Origin: Acetobacter thailandicus
GTDB taxonomy: Bacteria > Pseudomonadota > Alphaproteobacteria > Acetobacterales > Acetobacteraceae
Reading direction: 5' to 3'
Length of the DNA stretch: 64,000 nucleotides
Assembly (NCBI RefSeq): GCF_011516655.1
Contig: NZ_WOSV01000003.1
Span: forward strand, 124,001 to 188,000
A program made the translations under genes and the position numbers. Of this stretch, positions 8,348-18,647 are shown one piece after another. Below the pieces are notes generated by a model. That model saw nothing but the letters and a program-made list of their open reading frames with translations, was not told the origin of the DNA and searched no databases. Numbering within the stretch: position 1 is the stretch's first letter; each line of letters opens with the position of its first letter.

Positions 8348-11300
8348 CAGCTCTCTCCCTCGCTCTTCAGCTCTGTCTTTTTATGATTGTGTAACAAGGC
8401 AAAAACGCAGGGGACGAACAGCAATGTCGCAACAGTTGCAACAATCAGCCCGCCCATAACGGCTTTACCTAAAGGCGCATTTTGTGAATTACTCATAGAC
8501 ATCGGCAACATACCGATAATCATGGCCAGTGCAGTCATCAGCACAGGGCGAATACGCTCATACCCGGCTTCAAGAGCAGCCTTAACCGCGTCACCATGCT
8601 CATCAAGCCTTTCACGGGCAAACGCTACAACCAGAATAGCATTTGCGGTGGCCGTGCCCATGCACATAATCGCCCCGGTCAGAGCCGGCACAGACAATGT
8701 TGTATGCGTGAGAAACAGGCTCCATGAAATGCCAGCCAGCGCCCCCGGGAGGGCCATGATGATGATAAACGGATCAAGCCATGACTGAAAGTTAACAACG
8801 ATCAGCAGATAAACCAGCAGAATGGACATCGCCAGACCAGCAATCAGCTGCACATATGCACTGTTCATTGTAACTGCCTGCCCACGCACAACGAGAGATG
8901 AACCATGAGGCAGATTGATCCGCTCCTGGTCAACAATCTGCTCGACATCACGCGAGGCTTTACCCAGATCAACTCCCTCATTTGAGGCATAAATATCAAA
9001 AACGGGCATAATATTATAATGCGCGACCTCACCCGGGGTGCCTGTCTGCTCAATATGGCTCAGCCCTCCCAGAATCTGCATATTTTTACCTGAAGGGTTA
9101 CCGTCACCTTTATCAACCGGTGTAAGCTCCAGGTCATTCATGGTCTGCAAAAATGCAGCCGGCGTCTGAATATCAATCAGATGCGAGACACCAGTCGTAA
9201 CATCAAGCCAGTAAACCTGACCGACCTGTGAACTGCCTGAGAGTGACACCAGCGCATTGTTAGCGACATCAGATTCCGTAATCCCTGTACCAAGGGCATA
9301 TGTACGCCGTGCGTTAATGCGCAGTGTAGGCGTTGTCATAGGCTGCTGCACCGAAATATCCGTCAGCCCCGTAACATGGCGCAAACGCTCAGCCAGCCGG
9401 TTAGCAAACTTAAAATTATCCGTCAGATTACGACCGACGATCTGCACATCAATAGGTGACGGCAAACCAAAATTCAGAATTTTTGAGGTCAGATCACCAG
9501 GCATGAAAGAAATTTGTGTACCGGGAAATTTCTCCATCAGATTGCGACGGATCAGACGACGATACTCAGCAACCGGGGCCTCAGAGTTTTTCAGTGATAC
9601 CGTCAGGTCACAGTCCTGTGTACCAACCGTAGGTGTAGGGATAAATGCCTGGTTCAGCGCACTGAAGGGAAGACCGCAGTTATCAACGATACCCTCAACC
9701 TGACCAGGCAGTGTGCGCTCGATCTCCTGATTAATAAGCTCGGAAATTTTTCCGGCTTCCATCAGCCTTGTGCCCAGCGGCGCACGCATATGAATAGCCA
9801 GCGCGTCAGAGTTCACTTCAGGGAAGAAGTCCTGCCCGACAGCCAGCAAAAGCCCCATTGACAGCACAGAGCACAAAACAAAGATCGGTATAAAACTGGT
9901 ACGCACGCTCACCAGATATTTCAGCAGGCGGTAATAGGCGTGACGAAAAGCTTCAAAACGACGCTCAAAGCCTTTCTGAAAACGACCGAAAAACGTTTTC
10001 GGCGCTTCACCCGCATGTGCACGGTGGGCTTCAACCTGAGCCGCCAGCATGAACTTTGCCATAGTTGGCACCAGCGTTCTGGACAGAATGAACGAGGCGA
10101 TCATGGCAAACACAATGGCTTCAGCCATTGGCATAAACAGCCAGCCGGCAACCCCCGTCAGCTGGAACAGCGGTGTCCACACAATACAGATACACAATGT
10201 CGAAACGAATGTCGGAATAACAATCTGGTTAGCCGCGTCGATAATAGCGGTTTCCAGATCTTTATTCATTTCAAGATGCGCATCAATATTCTCAATCATC
10301 ACGGTGGCATCATCGACAAGAATACCGACCGCGAGCGCCAGACCGCCAAGCGTCATAACGTTAATGGTCTGCCCCGCCCAGCCAAGGCAGATAATCGAGC
10401 ACAGCATTGCCAGCGGAATTGACGTGGCAATAATCACTGTCGAACGCCACGATCCGAGGAACAGCAATACCACAAGGCCTGTCAGACACGCTGCTGTGAA
10501 CATTTCACGCAACACATCCTGAACAGATTCCTTCACAAATGTAGAGGCGTCATTGAGGATTTTGATACTAACACCCGGCGGCAGGGTTTTGACAATCCCC
10601 GGCAGCAGGGCCTTCACACCCGCAACCACCTCAAGCGTAGAAGCATCACCACTTTTCATAATAACGATCAGAACACCCTGCTGCCCTTTAACAAGCACCA
10701 GGTTGGTCTGAGGCGGACCACCTGAATGAACCCAGGCAACATCCTGCAGGCGCACTACAGCGTTTCCGACCTGCTTGATCGGTATCATATTAAGTTCATC
10801 AAGCTCACGGGGGGACGCGTTAGTCTGAACCATCCAGTCAAATGGCCCGATACGCTGATCACCTGCAGGCAGCACAATATTCTGACTACCCAGAGCTTTT
10901 GAAACGTCAACCGGCGAAAGCTTATGAGCCAGCAGCTTAATCGGGTCGAGGTCAACCATTATATTGGCTGGCTGACCACCATAGGGATTGGGAATAGCTG
11001 CACCCGCCACCGACACCAGAGCCGGACGGATATAGTTTGACGCCATATTGTAAATTTCTGACGCCGTCATCGAGGTTGAGGCAACCTGAAGGGTAATAAC
11101 CGGCACCGAAGACGCATTATACGTCAGAATCAATGGGGGCGTTGACCCCGTCGGCATCTGCTTAATCACAGTCTGCGAGACGGAAGTAATCTGCGTTTGT
11201 GCAACGGCAGTATCTGTTCCGGGCTGGAAGAAAATTTTAACAATACCACGCCCGTAATAGGACTGACTCTCTATGTGCTCAATATTGTTAACGGTAGCAG

Positions 11301-11517
11301 TCAGCGCACGCTCGTAATAATACACGACACGACCCGACATATCTTCAGGCATTAAGCCGGTATATGTCCAGACAACTGCAACAACCGGGATGTTAATACT
11401 TGGAAAAACGTCAGTAGGGGTTTTGAAAATTCCCCTTATACCAAAAACAACAATGAGAATAGAGAGCACAACAAAAGTATATGGCTTTTTAAGCGCCGTA
11501 ACGACGATTTCATTCAT
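8347..11517 (-). CDS. RND efflux permease subunit (AcrB/MdtB superfamily)
   Basis: Proton-driven inner-membrane pump of the resistance-nodulation-division superfamily. 1,056 residues, the usual size, with one N-terminal membrane helix, two large periplasmic loops and clustered helices. The proton-relay motif is present as GILVDDATVMIENI in the fourth-helix region, and GALAGISWSLFLT occurs in the C-terminal half. It is the first gene of the operon, transcribed leftward from the 341-base region shared with dctA. Drug, solvent or metabolite export is possible; the sequence does not decide. Confidence 0.95.
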   Translation of the reverse strand: MNEIVVTALKKPYTFVVLSILIVVFGIRGIFKTPTDVFPSINIPVVAVVWTYTGLMPEDMSGRVVYYYERALTATVNNIEHIESQSYYGRGIVKIFFQPGTDTAVAQTQITSVSQTVIKQMPTGSTPPLILTYNASSVPVITLQVASTSMTASEIYNMASNYIRPALVSVAGAAIPNPYGGQPANIMVDLDPIKLLAHKLSPVDVSKALGSQNIVLPAGDQRIGPFDWMVQTNASPRELDELNMIPIKQVGNAVVRLQDVAWVHSGGPPQTNLVLVKGQQGVLIVIMKSGDASTLEVVAGVKALLPGIVKTLPPGVSIKILNDASTFVKESVQDVLREMFTAACLTGLVVLLFLGSWRSTVIIATSIPLAMLCSIICLGWAGQTINVMTLGGLALAVGILVDDATVMIENIDAHLEMNKDLETAIIDAANQIVIPTFVSTLCICIVWTPLFQLTGVAGWLFMPMAEAIVFAMIASFILSRTLVPTMAKFMLAAQVEAHRAHAGEAPKTFFGRFQKGFERRFEAFRHAYYRLLKYLVSVRTSFIPIFVLCSVLSMGLLLAVGQDFFPEVNSDALAIHMRAPLGTRLMEAGKISELINQEIERTLPGQVEGIVDNCGLPFSALNQAFIPTPTVGTQDCDLTVSLKNSEAPVAEYRRLIRRNLMEKFPGTQISFMPGDLTSKILNFGLPSPIDVQIVGRNLTDNFKFANRLAERLRHVTGLTDISVQQPMTTPTLRINARRTYALGTGITESDVANNALVSLSGSSQVGQVYWLDVTTGVSHLIDIQTPAAFLQTMNDLELTPVDKGDGNPSGKNMQILGGLSHIEQTGTPGEVAHYNIMPVFDIYASNEGVDLGKASRDVEQIVDQERINLPHGSSLVVRGQAVTMNSAYVQLIAGLAMSILLVYLLIVVNFQSWLDPFIIIMALPGALAGISWSLFLTHTTLSVPALTGAIMCMGTATANAILVVAFARERLDEHGDAVKAALEAGYERIRPVLMTALAMIIGMLPMSMSNSQNAPLGKAVMGGLIVATVATLLFVPCVFALLHNHKKTELKSEGES

Positions 11518-11858
11518 TGCGCGCCTATCCTCAGATGATCACTAACAAACAACAGACATCCTTCCCTCGCATACAGCTATCCTGTGATGACGCAAATAAA
11601 AATACCTTTAACAGGCCTAAACTTACGTTCATATTCCCTGTAAAAGCAGGACATAATTACTCCACACCTGATACTTACGTACCTTTTCTCAGAACAGTTC
11701 ATTACCCTTAATAAACGTATTCGCTCACAACGAAATTAACACACATTTCCGCGTGAAATGATACCATGCAATGACAGGGATTTTTTTAGAGATTATACTG
11801 AACCATCCGGCACAGAACCGTTCAACAACAATAACAATTCACAACAGGAACTTTCCGC
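11518..11858. other. Divergent intergenic region between the RND operon and dctA
   Basis: 341 bases without a gene. It must carry the leftward promoter of the efflux operon, which I could not identify, and it contains a good rightward promoter for dctA at 11771-11799. The short reading frames in it have no ribosome-binding site and no protein-like composition. No regulator gene lies beside it, so neither operon has an obvious local repressor. Confidence 0.6.
11771..11799 (+). promoter_or_regulatory. Sigma70-type promoter of dctA
   Basis: ATGACA (11771-11776), a 17-base spacer and TATACT (11794-11799). Each hexamer matches the consensus at 5 of 6 positions and the spacing is ideal. Transcription would start near 11806, about 53 bases before the dctA start codon. 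No sigma54 motif is seen, unlike rhizobial dctA. Confidence 0.6.
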
Positions 11859-13175
11859 GTGCATCTGCCTGACCCCGCCGCTCTTTCGGCACCGTCTTCG
11901 TCTCGTCATAAAATGCTTTACCTTCAGGTTGTCGCAGCTGTGATAGCCGGTATCGTTGTTGGCTACTTTTTTCCCGGTTTTGGCACATCATTGCGGCCAC
12001 TGGGTGACGGATTTGTTAAACTCATCAAAATGGTGATCGCCCCTGTCATTTTTCTGACGGTCAGCACCGGCATTGCCGGCATGGCAGACCTGAAACAAAC
12101 CGGGCGCGTTGCCGGCAAAGCTATGAGCTATTTCCTACTCTTTTCCACGCTAGCACTGATTATTGGCATGATTGTGGCCAATGTTGTCCGCCCGGGCAGC
12201 GGCCTCAACATCGACCCGGCATCTCTTGATGCCAGCAGCATCAGATCATTTGTTACTGAGGCACACTCTCACACATTTACCGAATTTCTGATGCACATTA
12301 TTCCCACCACAACGGCGGGAGCCTTCACATCAGGCGAAATTTTGCAGGTGCTGCTCATTTCCATTCTTTTTGGGATCAGCCTCGCGCAAATGGGCAAAGC
12401 CGGCGAAAAAATACTCGATTTTTTCAAAAGTCTGACCGAACTGGTCTTTGGCGTCGTCAGACTGGTGATGTACGCTGCTCCTGTTGGTGCTTTCGGGGCA
12501 ATGGCTTTTACAGTTGGTCGTTTTGGCGTCAGCTCTATTGGCAATCTTGTGCTGCTTATCCTCACCTTCTACCTGACTGCTATTTTATTTATTGTCCTCA
12601 TTCTCGGTGTTGTTGCCCGCCTGGTGGGCTTTAACATTTTCAGTCTGCTGCGTTACCTTAAAGAAGAGCTGTTAATTGTTCTGGGTACCAGCTCATCTGA
12701 ATCAGCCCTCCCCGGCCTGATCTCAAAACTCGAAAATGCAGGCTGTCCGCAGGGTATTGTGGGGCTGGTCGTGCCTATGGGGTATTCCTTCAACCTTGAT
12801 GGTACCAATATCTACATGACCTTATCCGCCCTGTTCATCGCTCAGGCGACAAATGTTCACCTTGGCCTGGGTGAGCAGGTTGCTCTTTTGCTTGTCGCTA
12901 TGGTCAGCTCAAAAGGAGCCGCCGGCGTTACTGGTGCGGGATTTATTACTCTTGCCGCAACACTTTCTGTCGTACCTTCTGTTCCCGTTGCTGGTATGGC
13001 GCTGATTTTAGGTATTGATCGCTTCATGTCAGAGTGCCGGTCACTGACAAACCTGATTGGCAATGCTGTCGCCGCGATTGTTGTTTCACGATGGGAAAAT
13101 AGTCTCGATAAACAACAACTGCGCAATGCACTTGAAAATAAAAAAATATCCCACCAGGCACCTGAAATTTACTGA
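11859..13175 (+). CDS. dctA: C4-dicarboxylate transporter DctA
   Basis: Inner-membrane symporter for succinate, fumarate and malate, of the dicarboxylate/amino acid:cation symporter family. 438 residues with the family hallmarks [35 protein letters not shown] and the re-entrant [11 protein letters not shown] segment. The start is GTG at 11859, with AGGAA eight bases upstream. The KgtP-like gene follows after 22 bases, so the two form an operon for organic acid uptake, driven by the promoter at 11771-11799. Confidence 0.95.
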   Translation: MHLPDPAALSAPSSSRHKMLYLQVVAAVIAGIVVGYFFPGFGTSLRPLGDGFVKLIKMVIAPVIFLTVSTGIAGMADLKQTGRVAGKAMSYFLLFSTLALIIGMIVANVVRPGSGLNIDPASLDASSIRSFVTEAHSHTFTEFLMHIIPTTTAGAFTSGEILQVLLISILFGISLAQMGKAGEKILDFFKSLTELVFGVVRLVMYAAPVGAFGAMAFTVGRFGVSSIGNLVLLILTFYLTAILFIVLILGVVARLVGFNIFSLLRYLKEELLIVLGTSSSESALPGLISKLENAGCPQGIVGLVVPMGYSFNLDGTNIYMTLSALFIAQATNVHLGLGEQVALLLVAMVSSKGAAGVTGAGFITLAATLSVVPSVPVAGMALILGIDRFMSECRSLTNLIGNAVAAIVVSRWENSLDKQQLRNALENKKISHQAPEIY

Positions 13176-13197
13176 GATTAAAACGGAACAGTATGTG

Positions 13198-14478
13198 ATG
13201 AATACAGTGCAGCGCATAAGAGGTATTATTGCGGGATCAGCCGGCAACCTTCTGGAGTATTATGACTGGTACGTTTATTCATCTTTCGCAATTTATTTTG
13301 CCCATGCTTTCTTTCCCCACGGGGATCAGACCGCTGAACTTTTAAAAAGCGCTGCAGTATTTGCCATTGGCTTTTTTATGCGCCCTGTCGGGGGCTGGCT
13401 TCTTGGCTCTGCTGCTGACCGTTATGGCAGACGAACAGCCCTGACTGTTTCAGTCACAGCAATGTGCGCCAGTTCGCTTATTATAGCCTTCTGCCCTACC
13501 TATGATCAGATCGGCCTTATGGCACCTGCTATTCTGCTCATTGCCCGCCTCGTTCAGGGGCTCAGCCTTGGTGGTGAATACGGAGCTTCTGCCACCTATC
13601 TGGCTGAAATGTCATCTGCACATAACAAAGGCTTCTGGTCAGGCTTTCTCTACGTCACGCTGGTGATGGGGCAACTGCTGGCTCTTATTATCCTGCTGCT
13701 CATGCAATATGTTTTTCTGACACCAGAGCAGATTTCCGCATGGGGCTGGCGCGTGCCGTTTTTTCTTGGCGCTGTTGGCGGCCTGCTGATTTTCTGGATG
13801 CGGCGAAACATGGAAGAAAGTGAAAACTTTAAATCCAGCCACAAGAAGAAAGAAAAAGGTGGCCTGAAGGTACTCTGGAAATACAAACGGGCTATTATGA
13901 CCGTATGTGGCATGACGCTGGGCGGCACGGTCATTTTTTATACCTACACAATTTACATGCAAAAATACCTTGCAAATACGGTAGGCTTTCCAAAAGACAC
14001 CGCAACTCTGATCTCCTCAGCTTCGCTTGTCGTCTTCTCTCTTCTGCAACCTGCCTTTGGTGCCTTATCTGACCGCATAGGCCGTAAACCCCTGCTTATC
14101 TATTTTGGTGTTATGGCAAGCCTTTGCACACTTCCCGTTTTTTCAATGCTGTCAGAAATCAAATCCCCCTGGCTTGCCTTCCTCCTTATCGTTTTCGCCC
14201 TGAGCATCGCCTCAGGCTACACGTCTATCAATGCCATTGTTAAAGCCGAACTTTTTCCGACACAGGTCAGAGCCCTTGGCGTTGCTCTGCCATACGCCAT
14301 CACTGTATCGGTCTTTGGTGGCACGACAGAATATATTGCTCTGTGGTTTCGCCAGATCGGCCACGAATCCTGGTTTGCTGTATATGTTTCGGCCTGTGCG
14401 TTTGTCACTTTCCTGACGGTTCTGACACTTCCCTCAGGGAGCCAGATCGACACATCCCCGGAAAATACGGCAAACTGA
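13198..14478 (+). CDS. kgtP: 2-oxoglutarate permease-like MFS transporter (MHS family)
   Basis: Proton symporter of the metabolite:H+ symporter branch of the major facilitator superfamily. 426 residues from ATG 13198 (an in-frame GTG is directly before it), close to the 432 of E. coli KgtP, which it resembles throughout: GNLLEYYDWYVYSSFAIYFA, FFMRPVGGWLLG, ADRYGRRTAL, LVQGLSLGGEYGASATYLAE and KAELFPTQVRALGVAL. Twelve membrane helices are expected. Substrate assignment rests on this resemblance and on pairing with dctA; related members carry other organic acids. Confidence 0.85.
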   Translation: MNTVQRIRGIIAGSAGNLLEYYDWYVYSSFAIYFAHAFFPHGDQTAELLKSAAVFAIGFFMRPVGGWLLGSAADRYGRRTALTVSVTAMCASSLIIAFCPTYDQIGLMAPAILLIARLVQGLSLGGEYGASATYLAEMSSAHNKGFWSGFLYVTLVMGQLLALIILLLMQYVFLTPEQISAWGWRVPFFLGAVGGLLIFWMRRNMEESENFKSSHKKKEKGGLKVLWKYKRAIMTVCGMTLGGTVIFYTYTIYMQKYLANTVGFPKDTATLISSASLVVFSLLQPAFGALSDRIGRKPLLIYFGVMASLCTLPVFSMLSEIKSPWLAFLLIVFALSIASGYTSINAIVKAELFPTQVRALGVALPYAITVSVFGGTTEYIALWFRQIGHESWFAVYVSACAFVTFLTVLTLPSGSQIDTSPENTAN

Positions 14479-14588
14479 AGAGTTCATAACAAAGGCAAAT
14501 GCTGTCAGAATCAGGCCTTCAAAAAGCCATGAGTCAGGTCTTTTCTATACGCATAGAACAGTTACAACGCTGAACAGGGAGTGTTCTC

Positions 14589-14993
14589 ATGCGGTCTGTT
14601 ACAAAGCTCTTAATTGCTCTTCCTGCTGTCATCGGAACTCTGATGACGACCGTGCCTGCTGCACATGCTTATCCTTATGGCCGGGGCGGCCCTCCTCCAG
14701 GCGGTGGATGGGGAGGTCCCGGCCCGGGTGCCTATCGCCACCATCACCATAGCAATGGCGGCGCTATCGCCGGTGCTCTGATTGGCGGGCTTGCTGTCGG
14801 CGCCCTCGCCGGAGCGGCGATCGGTACTCCCGTAGCTCAGCCGGCTCCACCGGTTGCTTATATTCCACCAGCACCGCCAGTCTACGCTGTGCCAGTGGTA
14901 CCGGTAGCACCACCGCCACCACCACGCCCCGTTTATTATGCTCCTGGCGGGTATTATGCACCCGGCTCTTACTACGCTCCGGGCGCTTATTAA
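14589..14993 (+). CDS. Secreted Gly/Pro/Tyr-rich protein with a glycine zipper
   Basis: 134 residues. A signal peptide ends around AHA (residue 27). A Gly/Pro-rich segment and a HHHH run follow, then a glycine-zipper helix at about 57-79 (GGAIAGALIGGLAVGALAGA). The C-terminal half is Pro-rich and ends in three YYAPG-type repeats. GGGAG lies before the ATG. I do not recognise a named family. Glycine-zipper proteins often sit in the outer membrane or oligomerise in it. It stands alone between kgtP and the convergent bcp gene. Confidence 0.75.
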   Translation: MRSVTKLLIALPAVIGTLMTTVPAAHAYPYGRGGPPPGGGWGGPGPGAYRHHHHSNGGAIAGALIGGLAVGALAGAAIGTPVAQPAPPVAYIPPAPPVYAVPVVPVAPPPPPRPVYYAPGGYYAPGSYYAPGAY

Positions 14994-15018
14994 GCTTTCA
15001 GGCAAACAGCCAGAGCAT

Positions 15019-15495
15019 TTACAGTGCCGAAACAGCCTCCACAACTGCATCGGCATGGCCGTCAACTTTAACTTTATGCCATATGCGCGCAATTTTTCCT
15101 TCAGCATTAATCAGGAAAGTTGTGCGCTCTATACCCATGTATGTTTTGCCATAAAGCGACTTTTCGACCCAGGTACCATAGGCTTCGGTCACCTGACCAT
15201 CTGCATCTGATGCCAGAGGAAAAGCCAGCCCGTATTTTTCTGAAAAGCTTTCGAGCTTTTTCATCGGGTCACGCGAAACGCCAATAATATTAAGTCCGGT
15301 TTTATCAAAAGCCTGCAAAGCATCGTTAAAAGCGCAGGCTTCCTTCGTGCATCCTGGCGTATCAGCTTTCGGATAGAAATACAGAACAAAAGCCTGCCCT
15401 TTAAGGCCCTGAAGGCTAACGTGCCGGCCGTTCGTAGCATCCATCGAAAAGTCGGGAGCTGTATCTCCCTCTTTCAAAACATACGTCTGCGACAT
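15019..15495 (-). CDS. bcp: Thioredoxin-dependent peroxiredoxin, Bcp/PrxQ type
   Basis: Reduces hydrogen peroxide and organic peroxides using thioredoxin. 158 residues from ATG 15495. The peroxidatic Cys49 is in DTPGCTKEACAF, with a second Cys at 54, the five-residue spacing of the atypical 2-Cys BCP group. The start was moved from an upstream in-frame GTG because AAGGAGAG lies just before ATG 15495 and the GTG falls in that region. It follows glnE by 27 bases on the same strand. Confidence 0.93.
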   Translation of the reverse strand: MSQTYVLKEGDTAPDFSMDATNGRHVSLQGLKGQAFVLYFYPKADTPGCTKEACAFNDALQAFDKTGLNIIGVSRDPMKKLESFSEKYGLAFPLASDADGQVTEAYGTWVEKSLYGKTYMGIERTTFLINAEGKIARIWHKVKVDGHADAVVEAVSAL

Positions 15496-15522
15496 AACAC
15501 TCTCCTTTTTTGACACTATACG

Positions 15523-18500
15523 TTACTGACTGCTTTCTTCACCTACGATGCCAGCAATACGCTCAAAACATGCTCTGACAGCATGTGCCAGTTCACTGGT
15601 TTCACTCAGCACATCAGACAAACTACCCATCTGTAAAGCACGCAGCAACACAGCCTGAGCACCGGCTGAAAGTTCCTTTTCCAGATCCTGTGGCGGCACG
15701 GGTCCACACAACAGACGTAGCAGACACTGCAGACGCCGCCAGATACGGTCAGCCTTCAGCAAAAGTGTCACATCATCGTGCGACAATACGCCTGCCCGGC
15801 CAAGCTGTGTCAAAGCACGTCGCGTGCATGTGTCTCTTACCGACGAATCAACTGCCTCCAGCTGCAGACTCTGAGCCAGAAACTCGACTTCCATCAATCC
15901 GCCGGAACGCCTTTTAACGTCCCATGGGCTTGATGCGGGCAAATCCCGCTCAAGTCTCGCCCGCATGCTCCGTGCGTCTTCAAGAACACTCCCCGCACTG
16001 AATGGAATTTCCTTTACCGAACCATCAAGAATATGGTTCAGGTCCTCCTGCAAAACACGACGCAGGGCCGGAGGTGCCGTGATAATGCGTGCACGGGTTA
16101 AAGCCATACGCTCCCATGTCCATGCCTGTTCACGGTGATAACGCATAAAAGCAGCACGTGACACCGCAACCGGACCAGCGGCACCTGACGGGCGCAGCCG
16201 CATATCAACAGCATAAAGCGGCCCCTCTGGCCCCGGGGCTGTCAGTGCTGCAATAAAGGCGTGGGCCAGCCTCGTGTAATATTGTGATACCGTCACACTC
16301 CGGGGGGCAGAATAAAATGCACCCTCTGCTGCTGCCGCAGCCCGTTCAGGAATAATGCTGTTTAGCTCTTCTTCCGGGTGATCAAAGACTAAGAGCAGAT
16401 CAAGGTCTGAACCAGGCATCATTTCACGAGAGCCTGCTTTACCCATTGCAATGACTGCCATGCTGCCGCCAGGAACACGACCATACCGGCGGGTATGGTC
16501 TTTCTCTACAGCACGCCACAAAGCAATCATCACCGCATCAGCGAGAATAGTGCGGATACGCTCTCCCTCATCTTCATCCATCCGCCCTTCAAGAACAGCG
16601 ACAGAAAGACGAAACTCCTCACCACGCAGAAGCGGACGGAGCATTGTCACGAGCATTTCAGTATCTTCTGCTTCACGGGCCAGCTGATGCAGGCGCTCGC
16701 GAACATTACGCCCGGATTCAGGCTCAGGCTCCAGTATACCCTCAAGAGCAGAAGGGGTATCGGCAAGATGATCAGCAAGAAAAGCCGAGGCATCAAATAT
16801 GTCTGCAATGCGATCAATCAGAACCGGGTTTTTCTCAAAAAGAGAAAGCAGCTGCACCCCTGCATGCTGACGCGCCAGCAACGTGTCAAAACGCCGCAGA
16901 CATGCCAGAGGGTTGCTACGGGTTACAAAGCTGCCCAGCAGAGCAGGCAGCAGCTTACGCAGCAACGCCTGGGCACGCTCTGAGCGCAAAGCCCTCATGC
17001 TATGTTTCTGCCAGCGCGCCAGAATCTGGGCAGCCTCAACAGCCTGATCAGCACTAAATCCCTGCTCGTTGAGATAATCAACCGTTTTTTGATCGTTCGG
17101 GTCAACAACCAGAAAACGTGCATCCTCCGCTTCGGGGCTTCCTGAATGCGTCACAAAGTGGCGTTCAAAAATACGGCGCGTTTCACGCATGCGTGGCAAC
17201 AGATCGAGCACCATTGTCTCAGCATCTGAGTAATTCATAAAGATAGCGAACGCCTCAAACGCCTCACGCTTATCTGGCAAAGAATGCGTCTGCTGGTCTG
17301 AGCGCATTTGCAGACGGTGCTCAGCGTCACGCAGCAGACGATAGGTACGAGCCAGTGTCTCTGCCTCTTCACGCGGCAGATAAGCCGAACGCACAAGCTT
17401 TTTAAGCGCACCAAATGTTGTTTTATCCCGCAAGGCGGGGTCTCGCCCGCCCCAGACGAGCTGCATCGCCTGAACAATAAACTCAATTTCGCGAATACCG
17501 CCCTGCCCCAGTTTCAGGTTGTGCCCAAGCAGCCAGCTGATACCTGCCTGTGCATCTGCCATCATTGTGTCAGGCTGTGAGGCAAGGTCCGTCCGCCCGG
17601 TTTTACGGTAGTGGTCTATACGGGCCTTCATGATGTGAATATCATCAATCAGAGCGAAATCGAGATGGCGCCGCCAGACAAAAGGACGAAGCCCATCCAG
17701 AAATGACCGCCCCAGAGCCAGATCACCAGCAACAGGGCGCGCTTTTATCATAGCCGCCCGCTCCCATGTCTGCCCCAGGCTTTCATAATAAACCATCGCG
17801 GCCTGCACAGAAACAGCAGGCGGCGTTGATCCCGGGTCGGGCCTCAGACGTAAATCAGTACGAAAAACATAGCCATTTGCATCGCGCGCTTCCATCAGAC
17901 TGACTAAATCGCCGGTCATGCGAATAAAAATGCGTCTTACACCGTCTGATTGCTTGTATAATGACGGATCATACAGCACCATAAGGTCAATATCAGAGGA
18001 GAAATTAAGTTCACGTGCTCCGTGTTTTCCCATTGCCAGAACAAAAATTCCACAGCGGAAGGTCGGACGCTCCGGGTTTTTCAATTCTATCTGACCTGAA
18101 TAGTGGGCAGCGCGTAATAAATGCCTGAGAGCAACCTCCAGAGTCATGTCAGCAAGACGGCTCAGCGTCTGAGTAACTTTTTCAAGCGACCAGAAGCCAC
18201 CCAGATCAGCAACTGCGGCCAGAAGCGCAATACGTTTCTTAGCCTGACGCAGAACAGCCGCAATATGCTCTCGCTCACGGGTAATGTCACAGGCATCGAG
18301 CTCAGCAAAAACATGTGCCGCACTTTCTGCCGGCCCCTGCCGCATCAGTGCCACAAAGAATGTGATATCCTGGAAGGCAAGATCAGACAGGTAGGGGCTG
18401 TTGCCACCAAGACAGGCAAGCAAAGCCATGACACCCGGCTGATCAAGGACAGCCTGATAACCAGCCTCACGCAGGGCATCAGCCATGTCTGTGCAAAAGC

Positions 18501-18612
18501 GGTCCGCGGCCTGCGGTTCAGCTGCCGCCGGCCACCTGGCATCGGGCCAGACGCTGGAACCACGCAACTGACGGATATCATGAAACAGAATTTGTGGAGC
18601 GGGTTGTATCAT
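15523..18612 (-). CDS. glnE: Bifunctional glutamine synthetase adenylyltransferase/deadenylase
   Basis: Adds AMP to, or removes it from, glutamine synthetase according to PII state. About 1,029 residues. Two nucleotidyltransferase domains are visible. The N-terminal one has MGKHGARELNFSSDIDLMV (about residue 195-212), and the C-terminal one has MGKAGSREMMPGSDLDLLLV; each is followed by GlnD-type helical regions. I chose ATG 18612 (AGGA upstream). The frame remains open to 18684, which would overlap the divergent gene. bcp lies 27 bases downstream, probably co-transcribed. Confidence 0.92.
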   Translation of the reverse strand: MIQPAPQILFHDIRQLRGSSVWPDARWPAAAEPQAADRFCTDMADALREAGYQAVLDQPGVMALLACLGGNSPYLSDLAFQDITFFVALMRQGPAESAAHVFAELDACDITREREHIAAVLRQAKKRIALLAAVADLGGFWSLEKVTQTLSRLADMTLEVALRHLLRAAHYSGQIELKNPERPTFRCGIFVLAMGKHGARELNFSSDIDLMVLYDPSLYKQSDGVRRIFIRMTGDLVSLMEARDANGYVFRTDLRLRPDPGSTPPAVSVQAAMVYYESLGQTWERAAMIKARPVAGDLALGRSFLDGLRPFVWRRHLDFALIDDIHIMKARIDHYRKTGRTDLASQPDTMMADAQAGISWLLGHNLKLGQGGIREIEFIVQAMQLVWGGRDPALRDKTTFGALKKLVRSAYLPREEAETLARTYRLLRDAEHRLQMRSDQQTHSLPDKREAFEAFAIFMNYSDAETMVLDLLPRMRETRRIFERHFVTHSGSPEAEDARFLVVDPNDQKTVDYLNEQGFSADQAVEAAQILARWQKHSMRALRSERAQALLRKLLPALLGSFVTRSNPLACLRRFDTLLARQHAGVQLLSLFEKNPVLIDRIADIFDASAFLADHLADTPSALEGILEPEPESGRNVRERLHQLAREAEDTEMLVTMLRPLLRGEEFRLSVAVLEGRMDEDEGERIRTILADAVMIALWRAVEKDHTRRYGRVPGGSMAVIAMGKAGSREMMPGSDLDLLLVFDHPEEELNSIIPERAAAAAEGAFYSAPRSVTVSQYYTRLAHAFIAALTAPGPEGPLYAVDMRLRPSGAAGPVAVSRAAFMRYHREQAWTWERMALTRARIITAPPALRRVLQEDLNHILDGSVKEIPFSAGSVLEDARSMRARLERDLPASSPWDVKRRSGGLMEVEFLAQSLQLEAVDSSVRDTCTRRALTQLGRAGVLSHDDVTLLLKADRIWRRLQCLLRLLCGPVPPQDLEKELSAGAQAVLLRALQMGSLSDVLSETSELAHAVRACFERIAGIVGEESSQ

Positions 18613-18647
18613 ATGACCATCCTGGAGAAGAACAAAGGGTTGCTGCG

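Noticed and set aside
11518-11858. Search for a regulator gene or tRNA in the divergent spacer
   Set aside because: No frame with a start signal and no cloverleaf-like sequence; only the dctA promoter is supported.
14610-15107. 165-codon minus-strand frame overlapping the glycine-zipper gene
   Set aside because: Trp/Arg-rich shadow of Gly/Pro codons; it also overlaps the 3' end of bcp.
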